From contig JAIMKW010000003.1 of NCBI GenBank assembly GCA_020692215.1, forward strand, positions 171,192 through 235,191: a stretch of 64,000 nucleotides of DNA. Reading direction: 5' to 3'. Each line of letters opens with the position of its first letter. The stretch's first letter is position 1. Shown here one piece after another: positions 10,878 through 19,061 of the stretch. The translations under genes were made by a program, and so were the position numbers. This DNA is from Sandarakinorhabdus sp. (GTDB taxonomy: Bacteria; Pseudomonadota; Alphaproteobacteria; Sphingomonadales; Sphingomonadaceae). Under the pieces are notes generated by a model. That model was given only the letters and a program-made list of their open reading frames with translations, was not told where the DNA came from and did not search any database.

Positions 10878-10902
10878 GATGAAGGACGCTCTAGGACGGG
10901 TG

Positions 10903-12024
10903 ATGCACGCTGAAAAGCAAATCGTGATAGGCCTGATGTCGGGCACCTCGGTTGATGCGGTCGATGCCGCCCTTATCGAGACCGACGGGGAACAGCACAT
11001 CCGCCCCATCGCCTTCGTCGATCGCCCCTACTCAGATGCCGAACGCGCCATCATCCGCGCCGCGGCAGAGGTTGCACTTGCCATGCCGGCGCCCGGCCCG
11101 GATTTGCGCATTGCCGAAGCCGAGCGTATCCTGACGCTTGCCCATGCCGAAGCGATTGCAGCCCTGCCCGGCCAAGAGCAGGCCACCCTCATCGGCTTCC
11201 ACGGGCAGACCGTCGTGCACCGGCCACCGTCCTGCTTCAACAGCGCAGCCACCGCTGGCGGCCAGGCAAGCCCCTTCACATGGCAGATCGGCGATGCAGC
11301 CCTTCTGGCCCAGCTCACCGGGCGCCCCGTCGTGCATGATTTTCGTAGTGCCGATGTAGCAGCAGGTGGGGAGGGTGCACCGCTGGCGCCCGGCTTTCAC
11401 CGTGCCCTCGCCGCCGGTCTCGATGGCCCCGTCGGCGTCCTCAATCTGGGCGGAGTCGGCAATCTTACCTGGTTCGCCGGTGGCCAGTGGGGCGCCTTCG
11501 ATACCGGCCCCGGCAACAGCCTGATCGATGATTGGGTCGCCCTTCACACCGAAGGCCGCTATGATGTCGACGGTGCGCTCGCCGCCAGCGGCAGCGTCCA
11601 CGAGGATGTGGTCACCAGCATGGCCGACATCGGCTATTTCGATGCAATCGGGCCCCGGTCGCTCGATCGCGCTGATTTCTCGATCGCTGCCGCCCGTGGG
11701 CTTTCGCCGGCAGATGGTGCTGCAACGCTCACAGCCTTCACCGCCGAAACCATCCGCCTTGCGCTTGCCGGCCTGCCTGTGCAGCTTGCGCGCCTGCTTG
11801 TCACCGGCGGCGGCCGCCACAATCCCACATTGATGGCGATGATCGCAGCGCGCACCGCTGTCCCCACGCACCCGGTCGAAGCCGAAGGCTGGCACGGCGA
11901 TGCGCTTGAAGCCCAGGCCTTCGCCTGGTTGGCCATGCGCCACCTGAAGGGGCTGCCGCTCAGTTGGCCCGAAACCACGGGTGTGCCGCACCCCGTTGCA
12001 GGTGGTCGGCTTATCCGCTCCTGA
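10903..12024 (+). CDS. anmK: Anhydro-N-acetylmuramic acid kinase
   Basis: AnmK opens and phosphorylates 1,6-anhydro-MurNAc to MurNAc-6-phosphate, recycling cell-wall sugar. The protein has the ASKHA-type nucleotide site GLMSGTSVDAVD near its N-terminus, the FDTGPGNSLIDDW catalytic region and the GGGRHNPTL motif near the C-terminus. The chosen ATG (10903) has AGGA six bases upstream and gives 373 residues; in-frame ATGs at 10876 and 10879 are possible but lie on the tyrS start codon. A hairpin terminator follows the stop. The gene is alone on this strand. Confidence 0.94.
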   Translation: MHAEKQIVIGLMSGTSVDAVDAALIETDGEQHIRPIAFVDRPYSDAERAIIRAAAEVALAMPAPGPDLRIAEAERILTLAHAEAIAALPGQEQATLIGFHGQTVVHRPPSCFNSAATAGGQASPFTWQIGDAALLAQLTGRPVVHDFRSADVAAGGEGAPLAPGFHRALAAGLDGPVGVLNLGGVGNLTWFAGGQWGAFDTGPGNSLIDDWVALHTEGRYDVDGALAASGSVHEDVVTSMADIGYFDAIGPRSLDRADFSIAAARGLSPADGAATLTAFTAETIRLALAGLPVQLARLLVTGGGRHNPTLMAMIAARTAVPTHPVEAEGWHGDALEAQAFAWLAMRHLKGLPLSWPETTGVPHPVAGGRLIRS

Positions 12025-12095
12025 ATCGGCAAGGCAGCGCCCAAACAAAAGAGCCCGGTGCGCAAGGTACCGGGGCGGCAGATCCCGAAACGGTT

Positions 12096-12132
12096 GGCGG
12101 CCGGGCAGTTTTCACCGCCCGGCCGCCGCTTT
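12096..12132 (+). terminator. Terminator hairpin after anmK
   Basis: An 11-bp GC stem (12096-12106 with 12117-12127), 10-base loop holding TTTT, then GCTTTC. It sits between the convergent anmK and UrcA-family genes and may stop both. Confidence 0.6.
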
Positions 12133-12163
12133 CATCCTGTCATTGGCTCAAAGCGCCAGAGGC

Positions 12164-12490
12164 TTACAGGCCCGCAGTATGGGCAGCCCGTGCGCGGTTT
12201 GCCCGAACGGCTGCATCCACCTGGCCATCGAGCGAAGCGCGCGTTGCTGCTTCGCACTGCGCCTGCGCTTCGGCGATTGCCTGGCTGTCGAGCACCGGGT
12301 TCACAGCGCAAATGGATTTCACGGCCCGGTTCAGGCGGCGGTCGAGCATCGCACGGCCCTCGTCGCTCTCGAGGTTGAGGTCTGCAAAGTGCACCTGCCG
12401 CACATGGTTGGGGTTCATTGGTTCCGCTGCAACGGCCGGAAAGGCCAGCGCAGCGGCCGAGACAAGGATGAGGCTGGACTTCATGAACAT
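12164..12490 (-). CDS. UrcA family exported protein
   Basis: A 108-residue secreted protein of unknown function. After a signal peptide (about 1-25, cleavage after AVAA) it has the UrcA family pattern: VHFADLNLESDEGRAMLDRR, a conserved SDE-GR-xL-xRR turn, and paired cysteines (ICAV and QCEAA) that probably form a disulfide. The family is abundant in sphingomonads and caulobacters. The start at 12490 is preferred over the in-frame ATG two codons later because GGGAGA lies 7 bases upstream. No partner gene is adjacent. Confidence 0.8.
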   Translation of the reverse strand: MFMKSSLILVSAAALAFPAVAAEPMNPNHVRQVHFADLNLESDEGRAMLDRRLNRAVKSICAVNPVLDSQAIAEAQAQCEAATRASLDGQVDAAVRANRARAAHTAGL

Positions 12491-12660
12491 GGTTTCGTCT
12501 CCCGCAAGGTTTCCCGGGGCATCCGCTTCCGGCACTTTTCGCCCGCCCTCCAGCGGAATCCGAACCGAGCACCGAAGCGCGAACGCACCCTCCATCAGCA
12601 AAACTATGCCCATGTCAGAAATGTGTCAACCCGACGTCATAAAACCGTAACTAAAATCGT

Positions 12661-12666
12661 TATAAT
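12661..12666 (+). promoter_or_regulatory. Candidate -10 box (TATAAT) ahead of the 12.7-kb redox cluster
   Basis: An exact TATAAT in an unusually AT-rich stretch (about 12636-12672). It lies 19 bases before the short coupled ORF and 165 before cytochrome b561. The matching -35 position is a poor match, so this is suggestive only. Confidence 0.4.
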
Positions 12667-12684
12667 GATTTCCCCCTTCGACTC

Positions 12685-12834
12685 ATGATACGAACCCGCT
12701 TCGCCAAAGTGCTTTGTGGCAGCGGTCTGCCCGGGGTTGCCGGGCTCTTGATCCTGATCATCGACTTCACCTTGCAGCCGGCGCACATGGCGGTATGGGT
12801 GGCAAGCGCCGCCACCATCCGGAGTGCACGATGA
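12685..12834 (+). CDS. Candidate 49-residue membrane ORF coupled to cytochrome b561
   Basis: ATG to TGA reads 49 codons beginning MIRTRFAKVLCGSGLPGVAG and containing a hydrophobic stretch GVAGLLILIIDFTL that could span the membrane. Its stop overlaps the ATG of the cytochrome b561 gene (ATGA), the coupling seen at many junctions in this window. Third codon positions are mainly G or C, as in neighbouring genes, and a TATAAT lies just upstream. No clear Shine-Dalgarno sequence precedes it and I recognise no family. It may be a real small protein, a leader ORF, or chance. Confidence 0.4.
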   Translation: MIRTRFAKVLCGSGLPGVAGLLILIIDFTLQPAHMAVWVASAATIRSAR

Positions 12835-13397
12835 CAGCAGGCCCCGCCCCACAGACGACCCCGCAGACATATGGCAAGGCTTCCATTGCCATCCACTGGC
12901 TGACGCTGGCGTTGCTCGCCTGTGTCTATGCCGCAATCGAATTGCGGGAGCTGTTCCCCAAGGGCTCCGAAATCCGGGAAGGCTTGAAAAGCTGGCACTT
13001 CATGCTGGGCCTTCTGGTGCTGCTTGTCGTGCTTGTCCGCATCGTCGCCCGTGCCACCGGCGGCACCCCGCCGATCACGCCGGCTCCACCCCGCGCGCAG
13101 CTGCTCGCCGGTCGCATGTTGCATCTTGTGCTCTATGCGCTGATGCTGGGCATGCCGCTGGCCGGTTGGGCCATGCTCAGCGCCTTGGGCAAGCCGATAC
13201 CCTTTTTCGGCCTCGAACTGCCAGCCCTTGTCGCGCCCGACAAGGCGCTCGCAGGCCAGATCAAGGAATGGCACACAACAGCGGGCGCGGTTGGTTACTG
13301 GCTGATCGGTTTTCACGCAGCCGCCGCCCTGTTCCACCATTATTGGCTGAAAGACGATACACTGCGCCGCATGATGCCCGGCCGCAGCGGCGGCTAG
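12831..13397 (+). CDS. Cytochrome b561 (CybB-type)
   Basis: A 188-residue, four-helix membrane dihaem cytochrome of the bacterial b561 family, which passes electrons between quinols and other acceptors at the inner membrane. Histidines suited to haem ligation are in ASIAIHWLTL, SWHFMLGLL, RMLHLVLYAL and KEWHTTAGA, with GFHAAAALFHHY at the last helix. The ATG is supported by the ATGA overlap with the preceding short ORF. It heads a run with a VIT-type transporter and another b561-like gene, which suggests a role in metal reduction or respiratory electron overflow; this is inference. Confidence 0.88.
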   Translation: MTAGPAPQTTPQTYGKASIAIHWLTLALLACVYAAIELRELFPKGSEIREGLKSWHFMLGLLVLLVVLVRIVARATGGTPPITPAPPRAQLLAGRMLHLVLYALMLGMPLAGWAMLSALGKPIPFFGLELPALVAPDKALAGQIKEWHTTAGAVGYWLIGFHAAAALFHHYWLKDDTLRRMMPGRSGG

Positions 13398-13432
13398 GGT
13401 CGAAACGGCATCAAGCCATCAGGAGCAAGCCC

Positions 13433-14134
13433 GTGCTGCATACGATCCTTCACCCCGAAACCCATGCCGTTTCCCGCACCGGCTGGCTTCGTGCTGCCGT
13501 GCTTGGCGCCAATGATGGAATCGTGTCGACAGCCAGTCTCATCCTCGGTGTCGCCGCAGCCGGTACCGGGCGGCCGGAAATCCTGCTGGCGGGGCTTGCG
13601 GGCCTGGTGGCCGGTGCCTTGTCGATGGCGGCGGGCGAATATGTCTCGGTCAGCTCGCAGTCGGATACGGAAAATGCCGATCTGGCGCGCGAAAGACGTG
13701 AACTCGTCGAGGAGCCCGACCATGAATTTCAGGAACTGGCGGGTATCTATATCGGCCGGGGTCTCGATCGCCCCACAGCCGAGGCGGTCGCGAGGCAACT
13801 CATGGCCCATGATGCGCTCGGAGCCCACGCCCGCGACGAACTCGGCCTCTCCGAGATCGCAACCGCAAGGCCATTGCAGGCAGCCGTCACCTCGGCGCTG
13901 ACCTTTGCGGTGGGGGCAGCGCTGCCGCTGGTGGCGGTGCTGCTGGCGCCCGAACAGCAGCTTGTGCCCATCGTGGCGGTGGCATCGCTTTTGGCGCTCA
14001 TGCTGCTGGGCGTGCTGGGGGCGCAGGCGGGCAGGGCGCCGATTGGAAAATCCGTGGCCCGCATCACCTTCTGGGGCGCGTTTGCCATGGCGCTTACGGC
14101 CGCGATCGGCAAACTGGCCGGAACGGTTGTCTGA
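13433..14134 (+). CDS. VIT family iron/manganese transporter
   Basis: A 233-residue inner-membrane protein of the VIT1/CCC1 family, which exports Fe2+ or Mn2+ from the cytoplasm. It has the family's first helix motif (VLGANDGIVSTASLILGV), GALSMAAGEYVSVSSQ in helix 2, a soluble helical metal-binding segment rich in Glu/Asp (about 75-140, ELVEEPDHEFQELAG), and three C-terminal helices. The start is GTG, supported by AGGAG 7 bases upstream. It lies 35 bases after cytochrome b561 and 25 before a b561-like gene, so the three are likely cotranscribed. Confidence 0.88.
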   Translation: MLHTILHPETHAVSRTGWLRAAVLGANDGIVSTASLILGVAAAGTGRPEILLAGLAGLVAGALSMAAGEYVSVSSQSDTENADLARERRELVEEPDHEFQELAGIYIGRGLDRPTAEAVARQLMAHDALGAHARDELGLSEIATARPLQAAVTSALTFAVGAALPLVAVLLAPEQQLVPIVAVASLLALMLLGVLGAQAGRAPIGKSVARITFWGAFAMALTAAIGKLAGTVV

Positions 14135-14159
14135 ATCGGACTTTCTGCAGGAGAGGGGC

Positions 14160-14774
14160 ATGGGTGGATCGCTGAAGACGCTGCGCGCATGGCATGCGCT
14201 GGTCGCAGTCCTCGCAGTCGCGGCCTATGTGTCAGATGATGTGCGGCCGCTGCACCAGTGGCTTGGCTATGCGATTGCCGCGATGATACTGATTCGTCTT
14301 TTCATGGCTGTGACTGGCGCCGGGCCGCTGGGCCTTCGGCGCTTCTACCCGCGCTTTCACGATCTCAGGCTTGGCACCCTTGCAACCCATCCTGCCATCA
14401 GCAGCACCTTGCTCCTCGGCATCGCCACCAGCCTTATTGGTGTCACCACAACGGGCATCCTGATGGATCAGGGGCGCGCGCTCCAGGCGGCCCCATGGTC
14501 AGTCGCCAGCGACCGTGGCGAAAGCGGGGTGGACGGCATGCAGGACGATCCGGTGCGTTCGCGCCCTGCCCATGCCGAAGATGGCGAACGGGACGACGGC
14601 AAGAAGCACGACCGTCACGGCGATAGTGACGAGGATGAAGGCCCGCTGGAAGACATCCACGAATTTTTTGCCAACCTGCTGATTGCGCTGGTCGCGCTGC
14701 ACGTCACCTACCTTGTTGTTTTCAAATGGCCGCTGGCCAGGTTCATGCTGTTCATCAGCCCGCGGCGAAATTGA
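14160..14774 (+). CDS. Cytochrome b561-like (b/b6 domain) protein with acidic loop
   Basis: A 204-residue membrane protein resembling b-type cytochrome subunits of the Ni/Fe-hydrogenase or b561 superfamily. Possible haem histidines are in LRAWHALVAV, LHQWLGYA, EDIHEFFANLL and VALHVTYL. Between helices 3 and 4 is a long Asp/Glu/His/Lys-rich loop (about 115-165, including GKKHDRHGDSDEDEGPLED). Acidic stretches are common here in the family, but the His-Asp composition could also bind metal. It follows the VIT gene closely and may supply or accept electrons for metal handling; no partner enzyme is adjacent. Confidence 0.78.
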   Translation: MGGSLKTLRAWHALVAVLAVAAYVSDDVRPLHQWLGYAIAAMILIRLFMAVTGAGPLGLRRFYPRFHDLRLGTLATHPAISSTLLLGIATSLIGVTTTGILMDQGRALQAAPWSVASDRGESGVDGMQDDPVRSRPAHAEDGERDDGKKHDRHGDSDEDEGPLEDIHEFFANLLIALVALHVTYLVVFKWPLARFMLFISPRRN

Positions 14775-14878
14775 AGATGTGCGCAGTGCCAACTTCGTTT
14801 TCGGCTGCGATGGCCTGTCGGGCTTTTGCGAGGCACCGCATCGACAGGGGGTTCACCGGATCCTAGAATCCGGAAACG

Positions 14879-15607
14879 ATGCCTGATTTCGTCTCCGCTA
14901 TGCTGCTTCTGGGGGTTGCGATGCTGGCTGGAACCGTCGGCGGGGTGGTCGGCTTCGGCAGCATCGTTATCCTGCTGCCTGTCACCACTTTCCTGTTCGG
15001 TGCACAGCAGGCAGTGCCCATTCTTACCGTGGCAGCACTTGTCGGCAACCTGTCGCGCGCAGCCTTTTCGTGGAACGATGCGGATTGGCCGGCCGTTGGA
15101 GCCTATTGCGCCGGTGCGGTGCCTGCCGCGATCCTCGGCGCCTTCATCTTCGTCTCCATCGATACCGCGCTGGTGCAACGCCTGCTCGGCCTGTTTCTCC
15201 TGCTCATGCTGCCAGGGCGGCGCTGGGCGGCAAGCCAGTCGATCAGCATGCGGCGCTGGCAGCTGGTTCCGCTAGGGGCTGCGATGGGGCTGCTTTCGGG
15301 CATTGTCGGAACGGTGGGGCCGATCAACGCGCCCTTCTTCCTCGCTTATGGGCTCGTGAAGGGCGCCTATCTGGCAACCGAGGCGCTGGGGGCTGCGGCC
15401 GTGCATGTCACCAAGGCGGCTGTTTATGGCCGGTTCGCGCTGCTCGATGGCGAAGTGATCGCCCGGGGTGCGTTCATCGGGCTCGGGCTGCTCGCCGGGG
15501 CGTGGCTTGGCAAGCGCATCGTCACCCGCCTTGAAGCACGGGCGTTCATTCTGCTTGTCGAAGCCCTGCTGGCTGCTTCCGGCGTCTGGATGATCCTGTC
15601 GGCTTGA
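14879..15607 (+). CDS. TauE/SafE family sulfite/anion exporter
   Basis: A 242-residue inner-membrane permease of the TauE/SafE/YfcA family. It has seven to eight predicted helices and the two family repeats: the first half contains GTVGGVVGFGSIVILLPV, and the second contains GLLSGIVGTVGPINAPFF. The family moves sulfite, sulfoacetate or related organosulfur anions; the real substrate cannot be told from sequence. It is separated from the upstream b561-like gene by 104 bases and ends 12 bases before a convergent hydrolase gene. Confidence 0.88.
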   Translation: MPDFVSAMLLLGVAMLAGTVGGVVGFGSIVILLPVTTFLFGAQQAVPILTVAALVGNLSRAAFSWNDADWPAVGAYCAGAVPAAILGAFIFVSIDTALVQRLLGLFLLLMLPGRRWAASQSISMRRWQLVPLGAAMGLLSGIVGTVGPINAPFFLAYGLVKGAYLATEALGAAAVHVTKAAVYGRFALLDGEVIARGAFIGLGLLAGAWLGKRIVTRLEARAFILLVEALLAASGVWMILSA

Positions 15608-15619
15608 TCAGCGCCGGTG

Positions 15620-16267
15620 CTATTTCCCGCTCATCAGCCGCCGGTCGAGATAGCGTTCCACCAGCCCCATCATCTCGTCCATTTCATTGGCGAAGAAATG
15701 GTTAGCGGTCTCCACCTGCTCGTAATCGATGGTGATGTGCCGCTGGGTCTTCAGCTTGTCGACCAGCTTCTGCACCGCGGGCTCCGATACCACTTCATCC
15801 TGCAGGCCCTGCACGATGATGCCCGAGGAAGGGCAGGGTGCCAGAAAGCCGAAATCATAGAGATTGGCCGGCGGCGCGACAGAGATGAACCCCTTCACCT
15901 CGGGGCGGCGCATCAGAAGCTGCATGCCGATCAGGGCGCCAAAGCTGTAGCCCGCAACCCAGGTGCCCGAACTTTCCGGGTTCATCGCCTGCAGCCAGTC
16001 CAGCGCCGAGGCTGCATCCGAAAGCTCGCCGATGCCGTTGTCGAACACCCCTTCGGAACGGCCGACTCCGCGGAAGTTGAACCGCAAAGTGGCAAAGCCG
16101 CGCTTCACGAACATGTTGTACATCGCCAGCGTGATCGCGTTGTTCATCGTTCCGCCGCTTTGCGGATGCGGGTGCAAAATGATGGCGACAGGCGGGCGCG
16201 GCTTGCCGACAGGCTGGTAGCGGCCCTGAAGGCGCCCCTCGGGGCCGGGAAAAATCACTTCGGGCAA
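15620..16267 (-). CDS. Alpha/beta hydrolase of COG2945 type
   Basis: A serine hydrolase of about 215 residues. Visible features are HPHPQSGGTMNN, LRFNFRGVGRSEG, the nucleophile elbow GYSFGA, the acid region QGLQDEVV and a final histidine in TANHFFANEMDE. These are the marks of the COG2945 group of small cytosolic hydrolases with unknown substrates. No ATG lies near the homologous N-terminus; a TTG (16267) preceded by AAGG gives LPEVIFPGPEG, the usual family start, while a longer frame to 16381 adds an Arg-rich segment that does not look coding. Confidence 0.8.
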   Translation of the reverse strand: MPEVIFPGPEGRLQGRYQPVGKPRPPVAIILHPHPQSGGTMNNAITLAMYNMFVKRGFATLRFNFRGVGRSEGVFDNGIGELSDAASALDWLQAMNPESSGTWVAGYSFGALIGMQLLMRRPEVKGFISVAPPANLYDFGFLAPCPSSGIIVQGLQDEVVSEPAVQKLVDKLKTQRHITIDYEQVETANHFFANEMDEMMGLVERYLDRRLMSGK

Positions 16268-16402
16268 GAACAGGCACCTTGAATATCTGGGCCGGACTGG
16301 GCGGCGCGACCATCGCGTCACGCGCCGGGCGTGGCATTGGAAAGAAGCAGGCGTATAAGGAGTCCGATATGAAAAATGCAAGCATCATGACAGGCTGAGC
16401 GG

Positions 16403-17506
16403 ATGGCAGGCTCCAATCCGGGCACAACCTATCTCGACTGGGCGGCAACCGCCCCATTGCACCCGGCTGCCGCCCAGGCGATGGCGGCGGCGGCGCTGCG
16501 CCTGCAATCGGGCGAATGGGCCAACCCCAGCTCGGTTCATGCCCCGGGGCGGGCCGCGCGGCGGGCGCTGAACGCCGCGCGCGATACCATCGCAGCCGCC
16601 CTGCGCACTCCGGCCGACAGCCTTGTCTTCACCAGCGGCGGCACCGAAGCGCTGGCGCTCGCCATCAACGGCGCGGATGCGGGGCCCCGCCTTGTCGGTG
16701 CCACCGAACATGCCGCTGTGCTGGAAGCCGCGCGCGAAGCGTGGAAAATCCCGGTTGATGCATCGGGCCAGGTCCAGTTGCCCCCCCTGCCAGATGGCGC
16801 ACTCGTCGCGGTTCAGCAGGCAAACAACGAAACCGGCGTCCTGCAGGATCTCGCCGCCATCGCGGAAGCCGTGCACGCTGTTGGCGGGCGGCTGGTGGCG
16901 GATTGCGTCCAGTCGGCCGGAAAGATGCCGCTTCCCGCCGCAGCCGATTTCATCGCCATATCCGCCCACAAGCTGGGCGGCCCGGCTGGCGTCGGCGCGC
17001 TCATCGTGCGCTGCAAGGATCATTTCCACGGCCTGCAGCGCGGCGGCGGCCAGGAGCAGGGCTATCGCGGCGGCACCGAAAACCTCATCGGCATCATCGG
17101 CTTTGCAGCAGCCCTGGAAGCCTTCGACACCGGCTTTCCCGCCCGCGCAAGTGCGCTGCAGGCAAGGCTGGAAGCCGCCGCTGTCGAAGCCGGTGCACGG
17201 GTCAACGGCGTTGGCGTCCCCCGCCTTCCCACCATCACCAGCCTCCATCTTCCCGGGCTTCCCGCCGCCACGCAGCTGATGGCGCTCGATATGGCCGGCA
17301 TCGCTGTCAGCCAGGGTGCGGCCTGTTCGTCGGGCACGCTGAAGCCTTCCGCCACGCTCGAAGCCATGGGCGCGCTGCAGGCCGCGCGGGAATCGCTGCG
17401 CATCTCCACCGGCTGGCACACCAGCGAGGCCGACATCGACCGCTTCCTCGCCGCGTGGCACCCGCTGGCCGAACGGGCGCGGCGCATGGATGCCCATGCC
17501 GCCTGA
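16403..17506 (+). CDS. Cysteine desulfurase (class V aminotransferase), first copy
   Basis: A 367-residue PLP enzyme of the NifS/IscS family, which takes sulfur from cysteine as an enzyme-bound persulfide for Fe-S cluster or thio-cofactor assembly. Seen residues: His103 (TEH), Asp167 (VADC), the PLP lysine Lys190 in SAHKLGGPAG, and the persulfide Cys308 in GAACSSG. The first half is rather short compared with IscS (about 400). It overlaps the next gene, a second desulfurase, by 17 bases, so the two are cotranscribed and possibly form a heteromer. Confidence 0.9.
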   Translation: MAGSNPGTTYLDWAATAPLHPAAAQAMAAAALRLQSGEWANPSSVHAPGRAARRALNAARDTIAAALRTPADSLVFTSGGTEALALAINGADAGPRLVGATEHAAVLEAAREAWKIPVDASGQVQLPPLPDGALVAVQQANNETGVLQDLAAIAEAVHAVGGRLVADCVQSAGKMPLPAAADFIAISAHKLGGPAGVGALIVRCKDHFHGLQRGGGQEQGYRGGTENLIGIIGFAAALEAFDTGFPARASALQARLEAAAVEAGARVNGVGVPRLPTITSLHLPGLPAATQLMALDMAGIAVSQGAACSSGTLKPSATLEAMGALQAARESLRISTGWHTSEADIDRFLAAWHPLAERARRMDAHAA

Positions 17507-18638
17507 ACCCATCGATCTCGACGCGCAGGCGACAACCCCGCTTGCGGCCGAAGCGCTGGCCGCCATGCTGCCCTATCTCCAGGGCCAGCACTGGAACCCG
17601 CACAGCGCCCACCGCGGCGGGCGTATCGCCAAGGCTGCGGTGGAAGCTGCCCGAATCGAAGTCGCCGCCCTGCTGGGTGAAGCGCCCGAAGGCCTCGTCT
17701 TCACCTCGGGCGCAACAGAGGCTAACAACCTTGCGCTGAAAGGCATGCTCGAAGCCGCACCCCCCGCGCGCAACCGTCTCGTCACCTTCGCCACCGAACA
17801 CAGCTGCGTGCTGGAATCCGCCCGCCATCTCCAACGGCGCGGCATCCCCGTTACCATCCTGCCCGTCCTGCCGGATGGCGCCCCCGACATCGCCGCCTAT
17901 GAACAGGCTCTGGGCCCCGATGTTGCCCTCGTTTCGGCCATGCGCGTCAACAACGAAATCGGCAGCATCTGGCCCACCGCCCGGCTCGCCCGGCTCGCCC
18001 AGGGTCACGGCGCGCTTTTCCACAGCGATTGCGCCCAGGCTTTCGGCAAGATTGATTGCACCGGCCTTGGAGCCGATCTCATCAGCCTGTCGGCGCACAA
18101 GATGCACGGCCCCAAGGGCATCGGCGCGCTGTGGGTCCGCCCCGGTGTGAAGCTCAGCCCTCAGCAGGATGGCGGCGGCCAGGAAGCGGGCTTTCGATCA
18201 GGAACGCTCGCCCCCGCGCTCTGCGCCGGCTTTGGCGCCGCAGCCCGCCGCGCCCGCCTGCACATGGCCGCAGACGAAGCCCATGTCCGCGCCTTGTTGG
18301 CCCAGGCGCTCGAAGCGCTCGCAGCCATCCCGCACCGCATCAACGGCCCGGATCCGCGCGGTCCGCAGCGCTGGCCCGGCAACCTCTCGGTCACAGTCCC
18401 CGGCATCGATGCCAACCGCCTCATCGCCAGGCTCCCCTGCCTTGCGCTGTCTTCGGGCGCTGCCTGCTCGTCGGGGGCCAACCGCCCCAGCCATGTGCTC
18501 GCGGCGCTCGGCCTCCCGCTTGTCGAAATCCGCCAGACATTGCGTCTCGGCTGGAACCGTACCATGTCTTCTGCCATGCTTGCCGAAGCCTTCGCCCAGC
18601 TCACCCAGTCCGTCCAGAGCCTGAAAACTGCCGCATGA
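17490..18638 (+). CDS. Cysteine desulfurase, second tandem copy
   Basis: A 382-residue paralogue of the gene before it, with the full active site: His104 (TEH), Asp180 (HSDCAQ), PLP lysine Lys204 in SAHKMHGPKG, and persulfide Cys326 in GAACSSG. The two are clearly diverged rather than a recent duplication. Two in-frame ATGs (17490, 17496) could start it, both inside the upstream gene. The ferredoxin gene follows after 10 bases. Together the three resemble a reduced isc-like set, but no iscU, iscA, hscA/B or regulator is visible here. Confidence 0.92.
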   Translation: MPMPPEPIDLDAQATTPLAAEALAAMLPYLQGQHWNPHSAHRGGRIAKAAVEAARIEVAALLGEAPEGLVFTSGATEANNLALKGMLEAAPPARNRLVTFATEHSCVLESARHLQRRGIPVTILPVLPDGAPDIAAYEQALGPDVALVSAMRVNNEIGSIWPTARLARLAQGHGALFHSDCAQAFGKIDCTGLGADLISLSAHKMHGPKGIGALWVRPGVKLSPQQDGGGQEAGFRSGTLAPALCAGFGAAARRARLHMAADEAHVRALLAQALEALAAIPHRINGPDPRGPQRWPGNLSVTVPGIDANRLIARLPCLALSSGAACSSGANRPSHVLAALGLPLVEIRQTLRLGWNRTMSSAMLAEAFAQLTQSVQSLKTAA

Positions 18639-18648
18639 AGCCTATCGC

Positions 18649-18984
18649 ATGACCAGGGTCCGCTTCCTCAACCCCGATGGAACCTTGGCCGCCGAAGTGG
18701 AGGCCGGGCCCAATGTCCGCCTGCTCGAAGTCGCCCAGCGCCTCGGCCTCCCGCTCGAAGGCACCTGTGAAGGCGCAATGGCTTGCTCCACCTGCCATGT
18801 GCTTGTCAGCGCTGCCGATCTGCCGGGGCTTCCGGCCCCAAGCGCGCACGAGGAAGACATGCTGGATTTCACAGCCCATGTCGGCCCAACGTCGCGCCTG
18901 TCGTGCCAGATCTGGCTGACCGCCGATCTCGACAGCCTCGAAGTCCAGCTGCCGCCCGGCCACGCCAACATGCAGGGCCGCTGA
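18649..18984 (+). CDS. 2Fe-2S ferredoxin (adrenodoxin/Isc type)
   Basis: A 111-residue ferredoxin with the ligand pattern Cys40-x5-Cys46-x2-Cys49 and Cys86, typical of the vertebrate-adrenodoxin/bacterial Isc class rather than the plant type. It donates electrons for Fe-S cluster assembly or to monooxygenases. It is the third gene after two cysteine desulfurases with a 10-base gap, which favours the Fe-S assembly role. The C-terminus ends in LPPGHANMQGR without extension. Confidence 0.93.
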   Translation: MTRVRFLNPDGTLAAEVEAGPNVRLLEVAQRLGLPLEGTCEGAMACSTCHVLVSAADLPGLPAPSAHEEDMLDFTAHVGPTSRLSCQIWLTADLDSLEVQLPPGHANMQGR

Positions 18985-19061
18985 AGCACAGGATTTCGGC
19001 ATTACCAAAATAATACCAATACCCATCTGGAAATTGCAACAAAGCCCTGCCACAAGGGCCC

